Source of the DNA: an uncultured Candidatus Saccharibacteria bacterium
Lineage (GTDB): Bacteria > Patescibacteriota > Saccharimonadia > Saccharimonadales > Saccharimonadaceae
Length of the DNA: 64,000 nt
Assembly: GCA_947166295.1 (NCBI GenBank)
Contig: CAMVDR010000001.1
Location: 1 to 64,000, forward strand
Direction: 5' to 3'
Shown here: positions 15,752 to 23,370 of the stretch, piece after piece
How the letters are laid out: every line of letters begins with the position of its first letter
Numbering within the stretch: the stretch's first letter is position 1
Notes under the pieces: model-generated
The model's input: only the letters and a program-made list of their open reading frames with translations
The model's database searches: none
Told to the model about the DNA's origin: nothing
Made by a program: the position numbers and the translations under genes

Positions 15752-17569
15752 ATGAATAAACTAGGAATAAAAGAAAGAGGACATAATAGGCGACGATATT
15801 TTGCAGTAATACTTCTGGTTTTCGGCTTTATGTTATCGTGTTTTACTCCGGCAGTTTCATTTGCGATTGGTCCGGATGACCACGATGATGTCTCTGGATT
15901 GTCGGACTCTATTACGGTTACATACCCATATTATGGTTTCGTAGAGAACCCGGATCATCCATGGGAAACTGTTTGGGACGCTTTGGACTCAACCGATACT
16001 ATAAATTATAGCGATAGTTATTTTAGTGTACCCTCTCTAGGCGATCACCCAGAACTTCGCGCTGTTTCATATGCGCTAGCATTGGCTGGGTTTGAGAATG
16101 AGGCCGACGGCTATCCATCTGATAGTTCTATATCGAATCCAAAACTCCAGCATTTCTTAGATCAACTTGGTTTTGGTAATTATCAAAAATGGGATACAAA
16201 ATCCGATGAAGATGGACATTCTATGGGGACAACCATTGCGCGAAAGACTCTTTCGGATGGACAAACGTTAATCGTCGTTGCTCCTAGAAATTATAATTAT
16301 ATGACCGAATGGCTTTCGAACTTTAACGTTGGCACTAGTGGTGATCATGCTGGTTTTAGTGAATCGGCCGGGTATATCAAGGAAAGGCTTGATGAATATA
16401 TTTATACTAACCATCTTTCAGATTATAAAATTTGGATGGTTGGTTATTCTCGTGGTGGTGCGGTAGTCGATCTTGTTGCTAAAATGATTAACGAAAATCT
16501 GTCAGATTATGATATGAAGGCAGATGATTTTCACGTCTATACTTTTGGCGCACCTCGTGCTAGCCTCACCGAGCCAGGTTATACCAATATCCATGATGTC
16601 AAAGATGGCAATGATTTACTTCTCGGTTATGTCTTTCCGGAATTATGGGGGTTCTATAATACTGGTATTTACGAAGAAATACATCCTGCTGATTTAAAAA
16701 TTGCAACTTCTGTTATCAACATTGCCGAACTAGCCGACCCAAACACTGCTGCCAATATTCTATCAAACAATGATGGCCTTATCGAACAGGTCGAAACTAT
16801 GAATGGTCGTGATTTTATGGATACTTGGATACGATTTGTGACTGATAATGGGCTAACTCGTGAATACTTTGATGCTGAGATTAAAGAACCATTGTCGGCC
16901 ATAATGAAACTATACCAAATGAGGACGCTAGATAAACAAGGCGATTTTACTGGATTTATTAGCGATACTAGCAAGGGTCTCGCTGGTATGGTGGCAGGAA
17001 ATGCTTTCTATGACTTATTGGCAAACTATGCTGGCGATTTAGCTAGCTTTCCGGCTTACCTTGATTTGGTTAAGGTCTTAAAAGGTACCGCAACTGATAG
17101 TGAGGTCGATGAGCTAATCGGAATTCTTACCGATTATATGGGGCAATATAGTGATTATGAGACTAAACTTGGTCAAGCTCCAAGTATTAGTGAAACAGAA
17201 TTTGAAATCCTTAAGGAAAACTTGCCAAAATTAGTTAAGGCTATCTCTCCATTTTTAATCGCTGATGCTATCTATACTCAAAACACATTCGGCGAGAACT
17301 ATTCGCTCTACTATACTTATACTCTTATTGATAACGCTGAGAACCTTGTTATTGGTCATATTCCTGAAAGTATTATGCCAATACTAAAAAGTCTCATTCC
17401 GACCCCTAACGAAGAAGCCGAAGAAGACATAAAGGTTCCAAATTCTGGTTCGGCATTTAGAGTAGAACAGAGCGCTACTGCGAATTTTCAATTAGATGTT
17501 ACTGTTTTTCTTGTGGCATTAGCGATTCTTACTGGTCACTACGTTATTAAGAAAAAGTCGCGTTGCTAA
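15752..17569 (+). CDS. Secreted lipase-like alpha/beta hydrolase, C-terminally anchored
   Basis: 605 aa. Residues 1-37 form a signal peptide (RRRYFAVILLVFGFMLSCF). The catalytic nucleophile motif is VGYSRGGAVVD (GxSxG, Ser near 233), and the following YTFGAPRAS is typical of class 3 / DUF2974 (Mbeg1-like) lipases; likely acid and base lie in DVKDGNDLL and later His residues. A charged linker and VPNSG precede a C-terminal helix and KKKSRC, an anchor like those of its neighbours. Its paralogue at 41588 carries a nonsense codon. It is probably cotranscribed with the cohesin-like gene. The substrate may be host lipid or ester, which is inference. Confidence 0.75.
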   Translation: MNKLGIKERGHNRRRYFAVILLVFGFMLSCFTPAVSFAIGPDDHDDVSGLSDSITVTYPYYGFVENPDHPWETVWDALDSTDTINYSDSYFSVPSLGDHPELRAVSYALALAGFENEADGYPSDSSISNPKLQHFLDQLGFGNYQKWDTKSDEDGHSMGTTIARKTLSDGQTLIVVAPRNYNYMTEWLSNFNVGTSGDHAGFSESAGYIKERLDEYIYTNHLSDYKIWMVGYSRGGAVVDLVAKMINENLSDYDMKADDFHVYTFGAPRASLTEPGYTNIHDVKDGNDLLLGYVFPELWGFYNTGIYEEIHPADLKIATSVINIAELADPNTAANILSNNDGLIEQVETMNGRDFMDTWIRFVTDNGLTREYFDAEIKEPLSAIMKLYQMRTLDKQGDFTGFISDTSKGLAGMVAGNAFYDLLANYAGDLASFPAYLDLVKVLKGTATDSEVDELIGILTDYMGQYSDYETKLGQAPSISETEFEILKENLPKLVKAISPFLIADAIYTQNTFGENYSLYYTYTLIDNAENLVIGHIPESIMPILKSLIPTPNEEAEEDIKVPNSGSAFRVEQSATANFQLDVTVFLVALAILTGHYVIKKKSRC

Positions 17570-17590
17570 GTAAAATTTGGTTTAGGATTA

Positions 17591-17801
17591 AGTTCGAATC
17601 TCTTTGCCTGCAAAAGTATACCTCAGAACTCGCACGGCATCAGCACTGGATAATCTTTTTTAGGTATAACCTTGATCTTAGCTGTGTATTCGGGGTGGTC
17701 AATACACCAGTCCACCACCATGCAAAGCCGAGTAAGGTGGTCTTCTCGCCTCTCACCAAACAAAGAAGTTATTGAACCGCTGTAAGGCGGTGTTTTGTTA
17801 T
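17591..17801. repeat. Direct repeat copy B (about 210 bp)
   Basis: Second copy of 14180-14390. Shared stretches include GTATACCTCAGAACTCGCAC and CACCAGTCCACCACCATGCA. It touches the 3' end of the cyclophilin-like gene. Confidence 0.75.
17623..17763 (-). pseudogene. C-terminal coding remnant inside repeat B
   Basis: The open minus-strand frame of 46 codons from TTG 17763 ends VIPKKDYPVLMPCEF-stop and matches repeat A at protein level. It lacks a clear start signal. It could be a small live gene or the tail of a larger deleted one. Confidence 0.45.
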
Positions 17802-18289
17802 TCAGGGCTTAGTTTCACAGAAATGCTTTCACTGCCTAGCTCTGGTAGATTGTTGATATGTCCAATCTTTGAGTAACTATAACTTGTATCTAGTGATTCG
17901 TAAAAGATTACGAGGCAGTTGTCACCAAACAACATTATGTCGCCGGCTTCGATGCGCTCTGGACTATAAGTATTCGTTGGCAGAGATTTGTCTAGATATG
18001 CATATTTTTCGTTACCGTTTAAGTCGCTCATCGAAAGCGCTAGGGGCAACATCTTTACTAGTGCTGAAGCTGTAGAATTGTCTTCTAGATCTATTTCAAG
18101 TTTCTTGCTGTCAATATCGATATAAACTTTGTGCATAGTTGTTTCTTCGTTGTTTATTGATTGATTTGTTTCGGGTGAGAGGCTTGGATTTTTGTCTGGC
18201 TTTTTGTTATTCACTATGACTGTTGTAACGACAACCGAAATGATTATTACAATCAAGATTGAGATAGGGATAGTTAACTTTTTATTCAT
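17798..18289 (-). CDS. Membrane-anchored cyclophilin-like protein
   Basis: 163 aa. Residues 4-26 are a single hydrophobic helix (signal anchor), followed by an Asn/Ser/Glu linker. The C-terminal 110 residues match the cyclophilin-like fold PF18050: STASALVKMLPLALSMSDLNG, AGDIMLFGDNCLVIFYES and IGHINNLPEL. This group usually lacks proven isomerase activity. Its ATG directly follows the hydrolase stop (TAAATG), so translation is probably coupled. Confidence 0.8.
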   Translation of the reverse strand: MNKKLTIPISILIVIIISVVVTTVIVNNKKPDKNPSLSPETNQSINNEETTMHKVYIDIDSKKLEIDLEDNSTASALVKMLPLALSMSDLNGNEKYAYLDKSLPTNTYSPERIEAGDIMLFGDNCLVIFYESLDTSYSYSKIGHINNLPELGSESISVKLSPE

Positions 18290-19330
18290 TTAGATTTCAA
18301 GACTTTCTTTTAAGAAGCTCTCGATTTTATCAAATGGAATCTTGTCAAAATTATCGTATAAATCACAATGGGACGCGCCTTCAACGATTAACAATTCTTT
18401 GTTTCCGACAATTGTCTCGCCAAGTGGGGCATTGCCTTCATATGGTGCTGGCGCATTGTGTGTTTTGTATTCGAAGCCAGTCATTGCTGCAAATGCGTCT
18501 TCACCCATATAGCGCGAGTGGGCTTTTTCACCATGAATAATCATGACGGCATTTTTGATTTCGTTAGAGTTTGTGAACGCTGTTGTGTTGGCAAGGGAAA
18601 TATTACCAGTTGTGGCCCAACCGTCATTGGAATTTAGGCTACGTTTATGATAGCCGCGCTTAGTTTTATAGTAGGCGTGGTAATCTTTGAGGAATTGTGG
18701 AGCGTCTTCTGGCAGTGGGTCTATTACGCCGCCTGCGAGTTTCATTTTGCCATTTTTGTAATCTTCTGTACGCTGAGCATTGATCGATTCTTTGGATTTT
18801 TGGCGAGCCTTGGCGTTATTTTCTGAATCAAAATAGCCATTGCGCGCCACGCGTGGCATATCATACATGGTGGAACAAATGGTGGCTTTGATACGAGTGT
18901 CTAGGCATGCGGTCTGCAGAGCAACTCCACCCCAACCGCAAATTCCAATAATGGAGATTTTTTCAGGGTCTATATTTTCTTGGTTACTTAAGAAATCTAC
19001 TGCTGCCTGAAAATCTTCTACATTTAAATCCCAACTGGTGACATAGCGAGGTTCGCCGCCGGATTCACCCGTGTAGGAAGGATCAAAGGCGATTGTAACG
19101 AAACCGCGTCTGGCCATTTCTTGAGCGTATAGCCCGGAGGATTGTTCTTTTACGGCACCGTATGGGCCGGCTACGGCAATAGCTGGTAATTTGCCCTTAG
19201 CGTTTTTAGGTATGTACATATCGGCTGCGAGTTCAATGCCGAAATGATTTTTAAAAGTTACTTTTTTATGATTTACTTCGTTGCTTTTAGGGAATACTTT
19301 GTCCCATTTATCGGTAAATTGTAATGTCAT
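18290..19330 (-). CDS. Alpha/beta hydrolase with Cys nucleophile motif
   Basis: 346 aa, dienelactone-hydrolase / YcjY-like family. Oxyanion region AVAGPYGAVKEQSSG, nucleophile elbow GICGWGG (Cys in place of Ser), and a His in EGASHCDLYDN near the C-terminus. No signal peptide, so cytoplasmic. AAGGAA lies before the ATG and several TATAAT-like boxes lie around 19360-19378. The substrate is unknown. It is the first gene of a pair with the cyclophilin-like protein. Confidence 0.85.
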   Translation of the reverse strand: MTLQFTDKWDKVFPKSNEVNHKKVTFKNHFGIELAADMYIPKNAKGKLPAIAVAGPYGAVKEQSSGLYAQEMARRGFVTIAFDPSYTGESGGEPRYVTSWDLNVEDFQAAVDFLSNQENIDPEKISIIGICGWGGVALQTACLDTRIKATICSTMYDMPRVARNGYFDSENNAKARQKSKESINAQRTEDYKNGKMKLAGGVIDPLPEDAPQFLKDYHAYYKTKRGYHKRSLNSNDGWATTGNISLANTTAFTNSNEIKNAVMIIHGEKAHSRYMGEDAFAAMTGFEYKTHNAPAPYEGNAPLGETIVGNKELLIVEGASHCDLYDNFDKIPFDKIESFLKESLEI

Positions 19331-19440
19331 GTAAATATTCCTTGGAAAAATGGTTATATTATATATATTATATTATATCATTTTGGCTTGGGTTGATTTA
19401 TTGAAATCTGTTATAATTAGTGCAATAAAAGAGGAAATAT

Positions 19441-20412
19441 ATGGATAATAAAGAAATATATAAAAAGACTTTGACGTTTTCGCTAAGGCGATTTTTGTGG
19501 GACGCTGCGTCGCTAGTAATTATTATCGTAGTAGCGGCAGCGGGATTTTTCTTGGCCGATAAATTTGCGAGTAAGGGATTGATCGGTTTGGCGATTGGCA
19601 TAATAATTGGGACTATTGTGGTGGCGATTGTGTCGCACTTTGTTTCTTACGTGTTTAAGGCGGGGCAGATTGCAATGATGACTAAGGCGATTGCAGATGG
19701 TAAATTGCCAGACGATGTGTACAGTGAAGGCAAGAAGATTGTAAAAGAACGGTTTTTGACGGTGGCGGCATATTATGCGGTGACTGGGGTGATAAAAGGA
19801 ATTTTTAATGAACTAGGACGTGCGATTACTTCTGTAGGACGGGCCGTAGGTGGTGATAATGGCAATGCGGTTGGAAGTACGGTTTCTAGCGTTATTCAGA
19901 CCGTGGTGGGATATTTATGCGATTGTTGTCTTGGATGGGTGTTTTATCGTAAAGATGAGAAGGCTTCGAAAGCTACGCTTGAGGGTGCGGTGCTATTCTT
20001 TAAACATGGTAAAACTTTGATGAAAAACTTGGGGCGAGTATTTGGTATAGGTTTGTTGTCTTTTGCAGTGATTGGCGGCGTGTTCTTTGGCGTCTTTTAT
20101 TTGATTGCTATGGCGTTTCCGGGAACGTTTGAGGGGATGGCGGTAAAACTTGCTGAGACTGCAGCGAGTGGTGAAAAAAATATTCCAGACTTTTTGACTA
20201 ATGCGCAAAACTTGATGTTGGTCACGGCGGGTATTGGTGGTGTGGTAATGTGGGGAATCATGCATGCCGCATTTGTCAGACCGTTTATTTTGGTAGGGGT
20301 GCTACGTAATTATATTGAGTCTGGGAAAAATGAGAGAATTTCTAGCGCTGACTATACGGAGTTGGATAAAAAATCTAAGAAATTTGCAAAGTTGCACGCA
20401 GAAGAAGCGTAA
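19441..20412 (+). CDS. Multi-pass membrane protein, unknown function
   Basis: 323 aa with about five or six hydrophobic helices: near residues 18-40, 45-75, 110-140, 198-225 and 255-285. A charged tail (DKKSKKFAKLHAEEA) ends it. It lacks recognisable transporter motifs. The ATG has AAGAGG upstream and a TATAAT at about 19412. The next gene (Ham1) starts nine bases after the stop, so they are likely cotranscribed. Confidence 0.7.
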   Translation: MDNKEIYKKTLTFSLRRFLWDAASLVIIIVVAAAGFFLADKFASKGLIGLAIGIIIGTIVVAIVSHFVSYVFKAGQIAMMTKAIADGKLPDDVYSEGKKIVKERFLTVAAYYAVTGVIKGIFNELGRAITSVGRAVGGDNGNAVGSTVSSVIQTVVGYLCDCCLGWVFYRKDEKASKATLEGAVLFFKHGKTLMKNLGRVFGIGLLSFAVIGGVFFGVFYLIAMAFPGTFEGMAVKLAETAASGEKNIPDFLTNAQNLMLVTAGIGGVVMWGIMHAAFVRPFILVGVLRNYIESGKNERISSADYTELDKKSKKFAKLHAEEA

Positions 20413-20421
20413 TTTGATGAT

Positions 20422-21069
20422 ATGAAACAGATTTTGATTGCTACAACAAATCCGGGTAAGATAATGACGGCCAAAAAGATTTTGGCAAAATTGGGGTATG
20501 AAGGGTTGTCTTTTGCGGATTTAGGGTTGGAGCTAGAAGAACCAGACGAAACGAAGCTGACGGCGGAAGAAATTGCAGCAGAGAAGGCTCTCGGTTATGC
20601 AAAGCAGTTTAAGGATTTGCCGGTATTAGCCAGGGATGATACAAATGTGTTAGTGGGTGTAGCGGAAGAAGATGACCCGAAAAACCACAATAAAGAATTT
20701 GTGGCGCGACGAATGGGTGAGTATACGGACGAAAATGGCGAGAAAGTTTTTGCAGAAATTGCACACAAATATGGTGGAGAAGTGCCAACGCGGTTTGATT
20801 GGGGTTATGCACTGGCTTGGCATGAAGGTGGTGAGATAAAAGTAGTATCGGCACTAGCGACGACTGGCATTGACAAGACTAAAATAGTAGATGAGATTTC
20901 ACCAAAAAAGGTGCCAGGGTTTTGCTTTGCACCAATACTAAAGGTGTTGATTGATGGTGAATGGAAGTATGATTCGGAACTATCGGACGAAGATAGTTGG
21001 AAAGCGTACTGGGATATTCAGGCAGCGGCGATTAGGGGGTTGATAGATAAGTGTAACTTGTTGGCATAA
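20422..21069 (+). CDS. Ham1/RdgB-family NTP pyrophosphatase
   Basis: 215 aa. The N-terminus ILIATTNPGKIMTAKKIL is the family nucleotide-binding signature (T/SxNxxK), and PVLARDDTNVLV matches the conserved acidic metal site. KVPGFCFAPILKV corresponds to the usual GFGYDPIF region but is quite changed. These enzymes remove ITP and XTP to protect DNA. The divergent middle (DDPKNHNKEFVARRMGEY) still fits. Activity likely, substrate not certain. Confidence 0.8.
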   Translation: MKQILIATTNPGKIMTAKKILAKLGYEGLSFADLGLELEEPDETKLTAEEIAAEKALGYAKQFKDLPVLARDDTNVLVGVAEEDDPKNHNKEFVARRMGEYTDENGEKVFAEIAHKYGGEVPTRFDWGYALAWHEGGEIKVVSALATTGIDKTKIVDEISPKKVPGFCFAPILKVLIDGEWKYDSELSDEDSWKAYWDIQAAAIRGLIDKCNLLA

Positions 21070-21078
21070 TATATCGGT

Positions 21079-21198
21079 TTATCTATCGTTAAATTGGTCT
21101 TCTTGGCAGAATTTGCAAAGGTGGATGGAGGTGTCTTCGGGGGCTAGTGGGGCACCGCAGACATCACATCTTTCATCGTCTGGTGAGAATGGGCTCAT
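21079..21198 (-). CDS. Small zinc-ribbon protein, 39 aa
   Basis: From ATG 21198 the product has CDVCGAPL and LCKFCQ, two CxxC knuckles that should bind one zinc. AAAGGAAACC lies before this ATG and a TATAAT box is at 21227-21232, so longer upstream starts are unlikely. Function unknown; such rubredoxin-like proteins are common in this phylum. Confidence 0.7.
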   Translation of the reverse strand: MSPFSPDDERCDVCGAPLAPEDTSIHLCKFCQEDQFNDR

Positions 21199-21292
21199 TT
21201 TTGGTTTCCTTTTATTATTTGGGTAAATTATAACATTTTGTGGGTGGCATTCGCTTAGTATTTTGCTGTAGCGTTTTGTAGGGAAGGTGTGA

Positions 21293-21298
21293 TATAAT
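21293..21298 (+). promoter_or_regulatory. -10 box of adhesin leader (copy 2)
   Basis: TGTGATATAAT, an extended -10. The leader stem begins five bases after it. Confidence 0.6.
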
Positions 21299-21302
21299 GG
21301 AA

Positions 21303-21491
21303 GTGTCATAATTCAGTTAAAAATATCTGCGGTTATTTTATAGGAAGCAGAAGTTGGCGAGTCGTAGGTAATGGCGCCGTAAGGAACCAACAGAACGATT
21401 TGCTAACTACGCAGAGTTTTGATTGAGTTATGACACCCTTGCGGTGCCATTTTTGTAATATACCCCGTTTGCACAAAATGGCATCACAAAG
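21303..21491 (+). ncRNA. Structured 5' leader RNA of adhesin gene (copy 2)
   Basis: The outer stem is GTGTCATAATTCA (from 21303) with TGAGTTATGACAC (ending 21436). The inner stem GTTGGCGAGTCGT/ACGATTTGCTAAC holds loop motif GGCGCCGTAAGG (21373-21384). CCTTGCGGTGCC (21437-21448) can pair with the loop motif over 12 bp, or form the next hairpin with GGCATCACAAAG ending at 21491. Stem sequences differ from the other copies but pairing is kept. Confidence 0.75.
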
Positions 21492-21502
21492 ATAAAGTAC
21501 TT

Positions 21503-21637
21503 TTGCATAATTCATTATGTTTCGGGAGCTACGTAATGTGATAATAAATTTTATCACACCACTTCGCCCCTTCGGCGGCAAGAATCCGCCTTCGGCAGAT
21601 TTTGCCTTTATGTCCCTCAACATAATGAATTATGCAA
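21503..21637. repeat. Inverted-repeat element inside the adhesin 5' UTR
   Basis: Perfect 19-bp terminal inverted repeats, TTGCATAATTCATTATGTT (21503-21521) and its complement (21619-21637), enclose smaller hairpins such as GTGATAATAAATTTTATCAC and a GC-rich CGGCGG..CCGCC segment. The other three leaders reach their ATG in about 35-50 bases; here the distance is about 185, so this looks like an insertion. No target-site duplication is obvious. Confidence 0.6.
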
Positions 21638-21674
21638 TAGCAAACCAATCAAACTAAACTATGAGCGAGGTAAA

Positions 21675-23297
21675 ATGGGTAAAGTAAATAATTACACAGA
21701 ATTCTACTATCATTTCTTTAGAAATGTCCTAATCTTTTCTTTGCCACTGCTTGTTATTTCTGTATTAATATTATCTTTACCCCATACCTTCGCAGGTAAT
21801 TCCAATTCTGATAATGTATCTTTTGAAATACCTAGCTCTTGCACACTTAATGCCACATTAGATGCAGACCACGTTGCTACTGTAGTAAGTGGGCAGCATA
21901 TTAGTGATGTAGGTACTACTACCTTAAAGGCTTTATGTAATGATAATAATGGGTTTTCTATTTATACTATTGGCGCTTCAAATAATACAGAAGGTAATAA
22001 TAAACTTGTTAGCAATGTAAGTACACAATACGATATAGCTACAGGTATAGCTACTTCTGGTAATATCTCTAACTGGGCGATGAAGCTAACACCAATTATT
22101 GGCACCTATACGCCAACTATGACAGAAGGTTATGATAACCAATATGTAGCTGTGCCAAATATCTGGACTAAAGTAGCATCACGTACATCTAATACTGACG
22201 TATCTACAGATTCTGATGTAGCGGGGTCTTCACTTACTACTACGTACTCTTTGTATGCTTCACCGGCTCAACCAGCGGGCACATATAATGGGCAAGTAAA
22301 ATATGTATTAATTCATCCTAGTAGTGGGGCAATGAACTTAATTAGCCTGCAAATGGCTTTATATAATGCTTTAGGCAACCCTACTACTACGGTAGATGGC
22401 AGCCCTACCGGTACTAAGTATTATCGTATGCAAGATATGACGACTGCTATTTGTGATGCGGTTACGGTGATTGGTGGTGGCTCGCAGATTCAGCTAGTAG
22501 ATGATAGGCCAGATAGTAATGGTATAAGGAAACTATATTGGGCTACCAAGCTAGATGACGGTAATTGCTGGATGACACAAAACTTAGACCTAGATTTAAT
22601 GGCAGGCACTACTTTTACGCATGCTAATACAGATTTAGGCTGGACTAATCTTGATACTGAAGCTACCTGGACGGTGGGCGAAGGATACAGCACTATACCT
22701 TGGGACTACACGGCTGGCAAATTTACGGGGTGGAGCAACCAAACTGCTCTGCCATATTCTGCCGACCCTGGTGAAAAGTATTATTACACATCCAACACCA
22801 CAAGCAATGATGCTACATTTAATTCTATGACACAATGCCTAGAGGCTGGACATACTCAGGCAGATTGTGAACATTATCATGCCGGGAATTACTACAACTG
22901 GACTGCTGCGGTAGCAGGTAGCGTGAGAGATTATGGTGATGCGCCAAATTCTATTTGTCCAGCTGGCTGGAGATTACCTAAAACATCTATGGATGAGTTC
23001 GCCAACCTTCTGGTAACATATAATGTCATACCAAGTATATCTTCTACGTCTTACGTGACTAAAAATAATGTCAAAATTGGTTTTAACATTATTCGAAATT
23101 ATCCGCTGTTTTTCGTGCGGTCCGGTTACGTCAATGACGGCATATCTCGCGACGCAGTATCTTACGGCGGCTATTGGTCTAGTACGCTCCGCAACGTCAA
23201 TGATGCAAGGTTCTTAGACTTCAATAATACTAGCGTCAACCCGGCCAACTTCAGATACAAAGTTACCGGGCTTCCTATCCGCTGCCTGGCGCGGTAA
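21675..23297 (+). CDS. FISUMP-type surface adhesin
   Basis: 540 aa. The N-terminus has EFYYHFFRNVLIFSLPLL, the family's signal/anchor motif, and the exported part starts near HTFAG. Residues about 50-220 are the shared N-terminal domain (SCTLNATLDADH, ALCNDNNGFSIYTIGASNN, NWAMKL, GQVKYVLIHP). Residues about 245-540 are a FISUMP domain: LDDGNCWMTQNLDLDL, SICPAGWRLP, GGYWSST and the terminal IRCLAR. FISUMP domains belong to the C-type-lectin-like / FGE superfamily. No C-terminal membrane helix, so anchoring relies on the N-terminus. GCGAGGT precedes the ATG. The last codons are markedly GC-rich. Confidence 0.9.
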   Translation: MGKVNNYTEFYYHFFRNVLIFSLPLLVISVLILSLPHTFAGNSNSDNVSFEIPSSCTLNATLDADHVATVVSGQHISDVGTTTLKALCNDNNGFSIYTIGASNNTEGNNKLVSNVSTQYDIATGIATSGNISNWAMKLTPIIGTYTPTMTEGYDNQYVAVPNIWTKVASRTSNTDVSTDSDVAGSSLTTTYSLYASPAQPAGTYNGQVKYVLIHPSSGAMNLISLQMALYNALGNPTTTVDGSPTGTKYYRMQDMTTAICDAVTVIGGGSQIQLVDDRPDSNGIRKLYWATKLDDGNCWMTQNLDLDLMAGTTFTHANTDLGWTNLDTEATWTVGEGYSTIPWDYTAGKFTGWSNQTALPYSADPGEKYYYTSNTTSNDATFNSMTQCLEAGHTQADCEHYHAGNYYNWTAAVAGSVRDYGDAPNSICPAGWRLPKTSMDEFANLLVTYNVIPSISSTSYVTKNNVKIGFNIIRNYPLFFVRSGYVNDGISRDAVSYGGYWSSTLRNVNDARFLDFNNTSVNPANFRYKVTGLPIRCLAR

Positions 23298-23338
23298 TTA
23301 TGAGAATTACTCCTTTAAAAGTAAATACTAATTTGTGC

Positions 23339-23344
23339 TATAAT
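23339..23344 (+). promoter_or_regulatory. Extended -10 box of glmS
   Basis: TGTGCTATAAT, 26 bases before the ATG. The leader contains GGAGGTGAG as a strong ribosome-binding site, so this gene is not leaderless. No glmS ribozyme is visible in the short leader. Confidence 0.6.
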
Positions 23345-23370
23345 GTAGTTACATTAATTGGAGGTGAGTT

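Noticed and set aside
23300..23370. glmS ribozyme in the glmS leader
   Set aside because: The leader from the -10 box to ATG is only about 25 nt, too short for the ribozyme.
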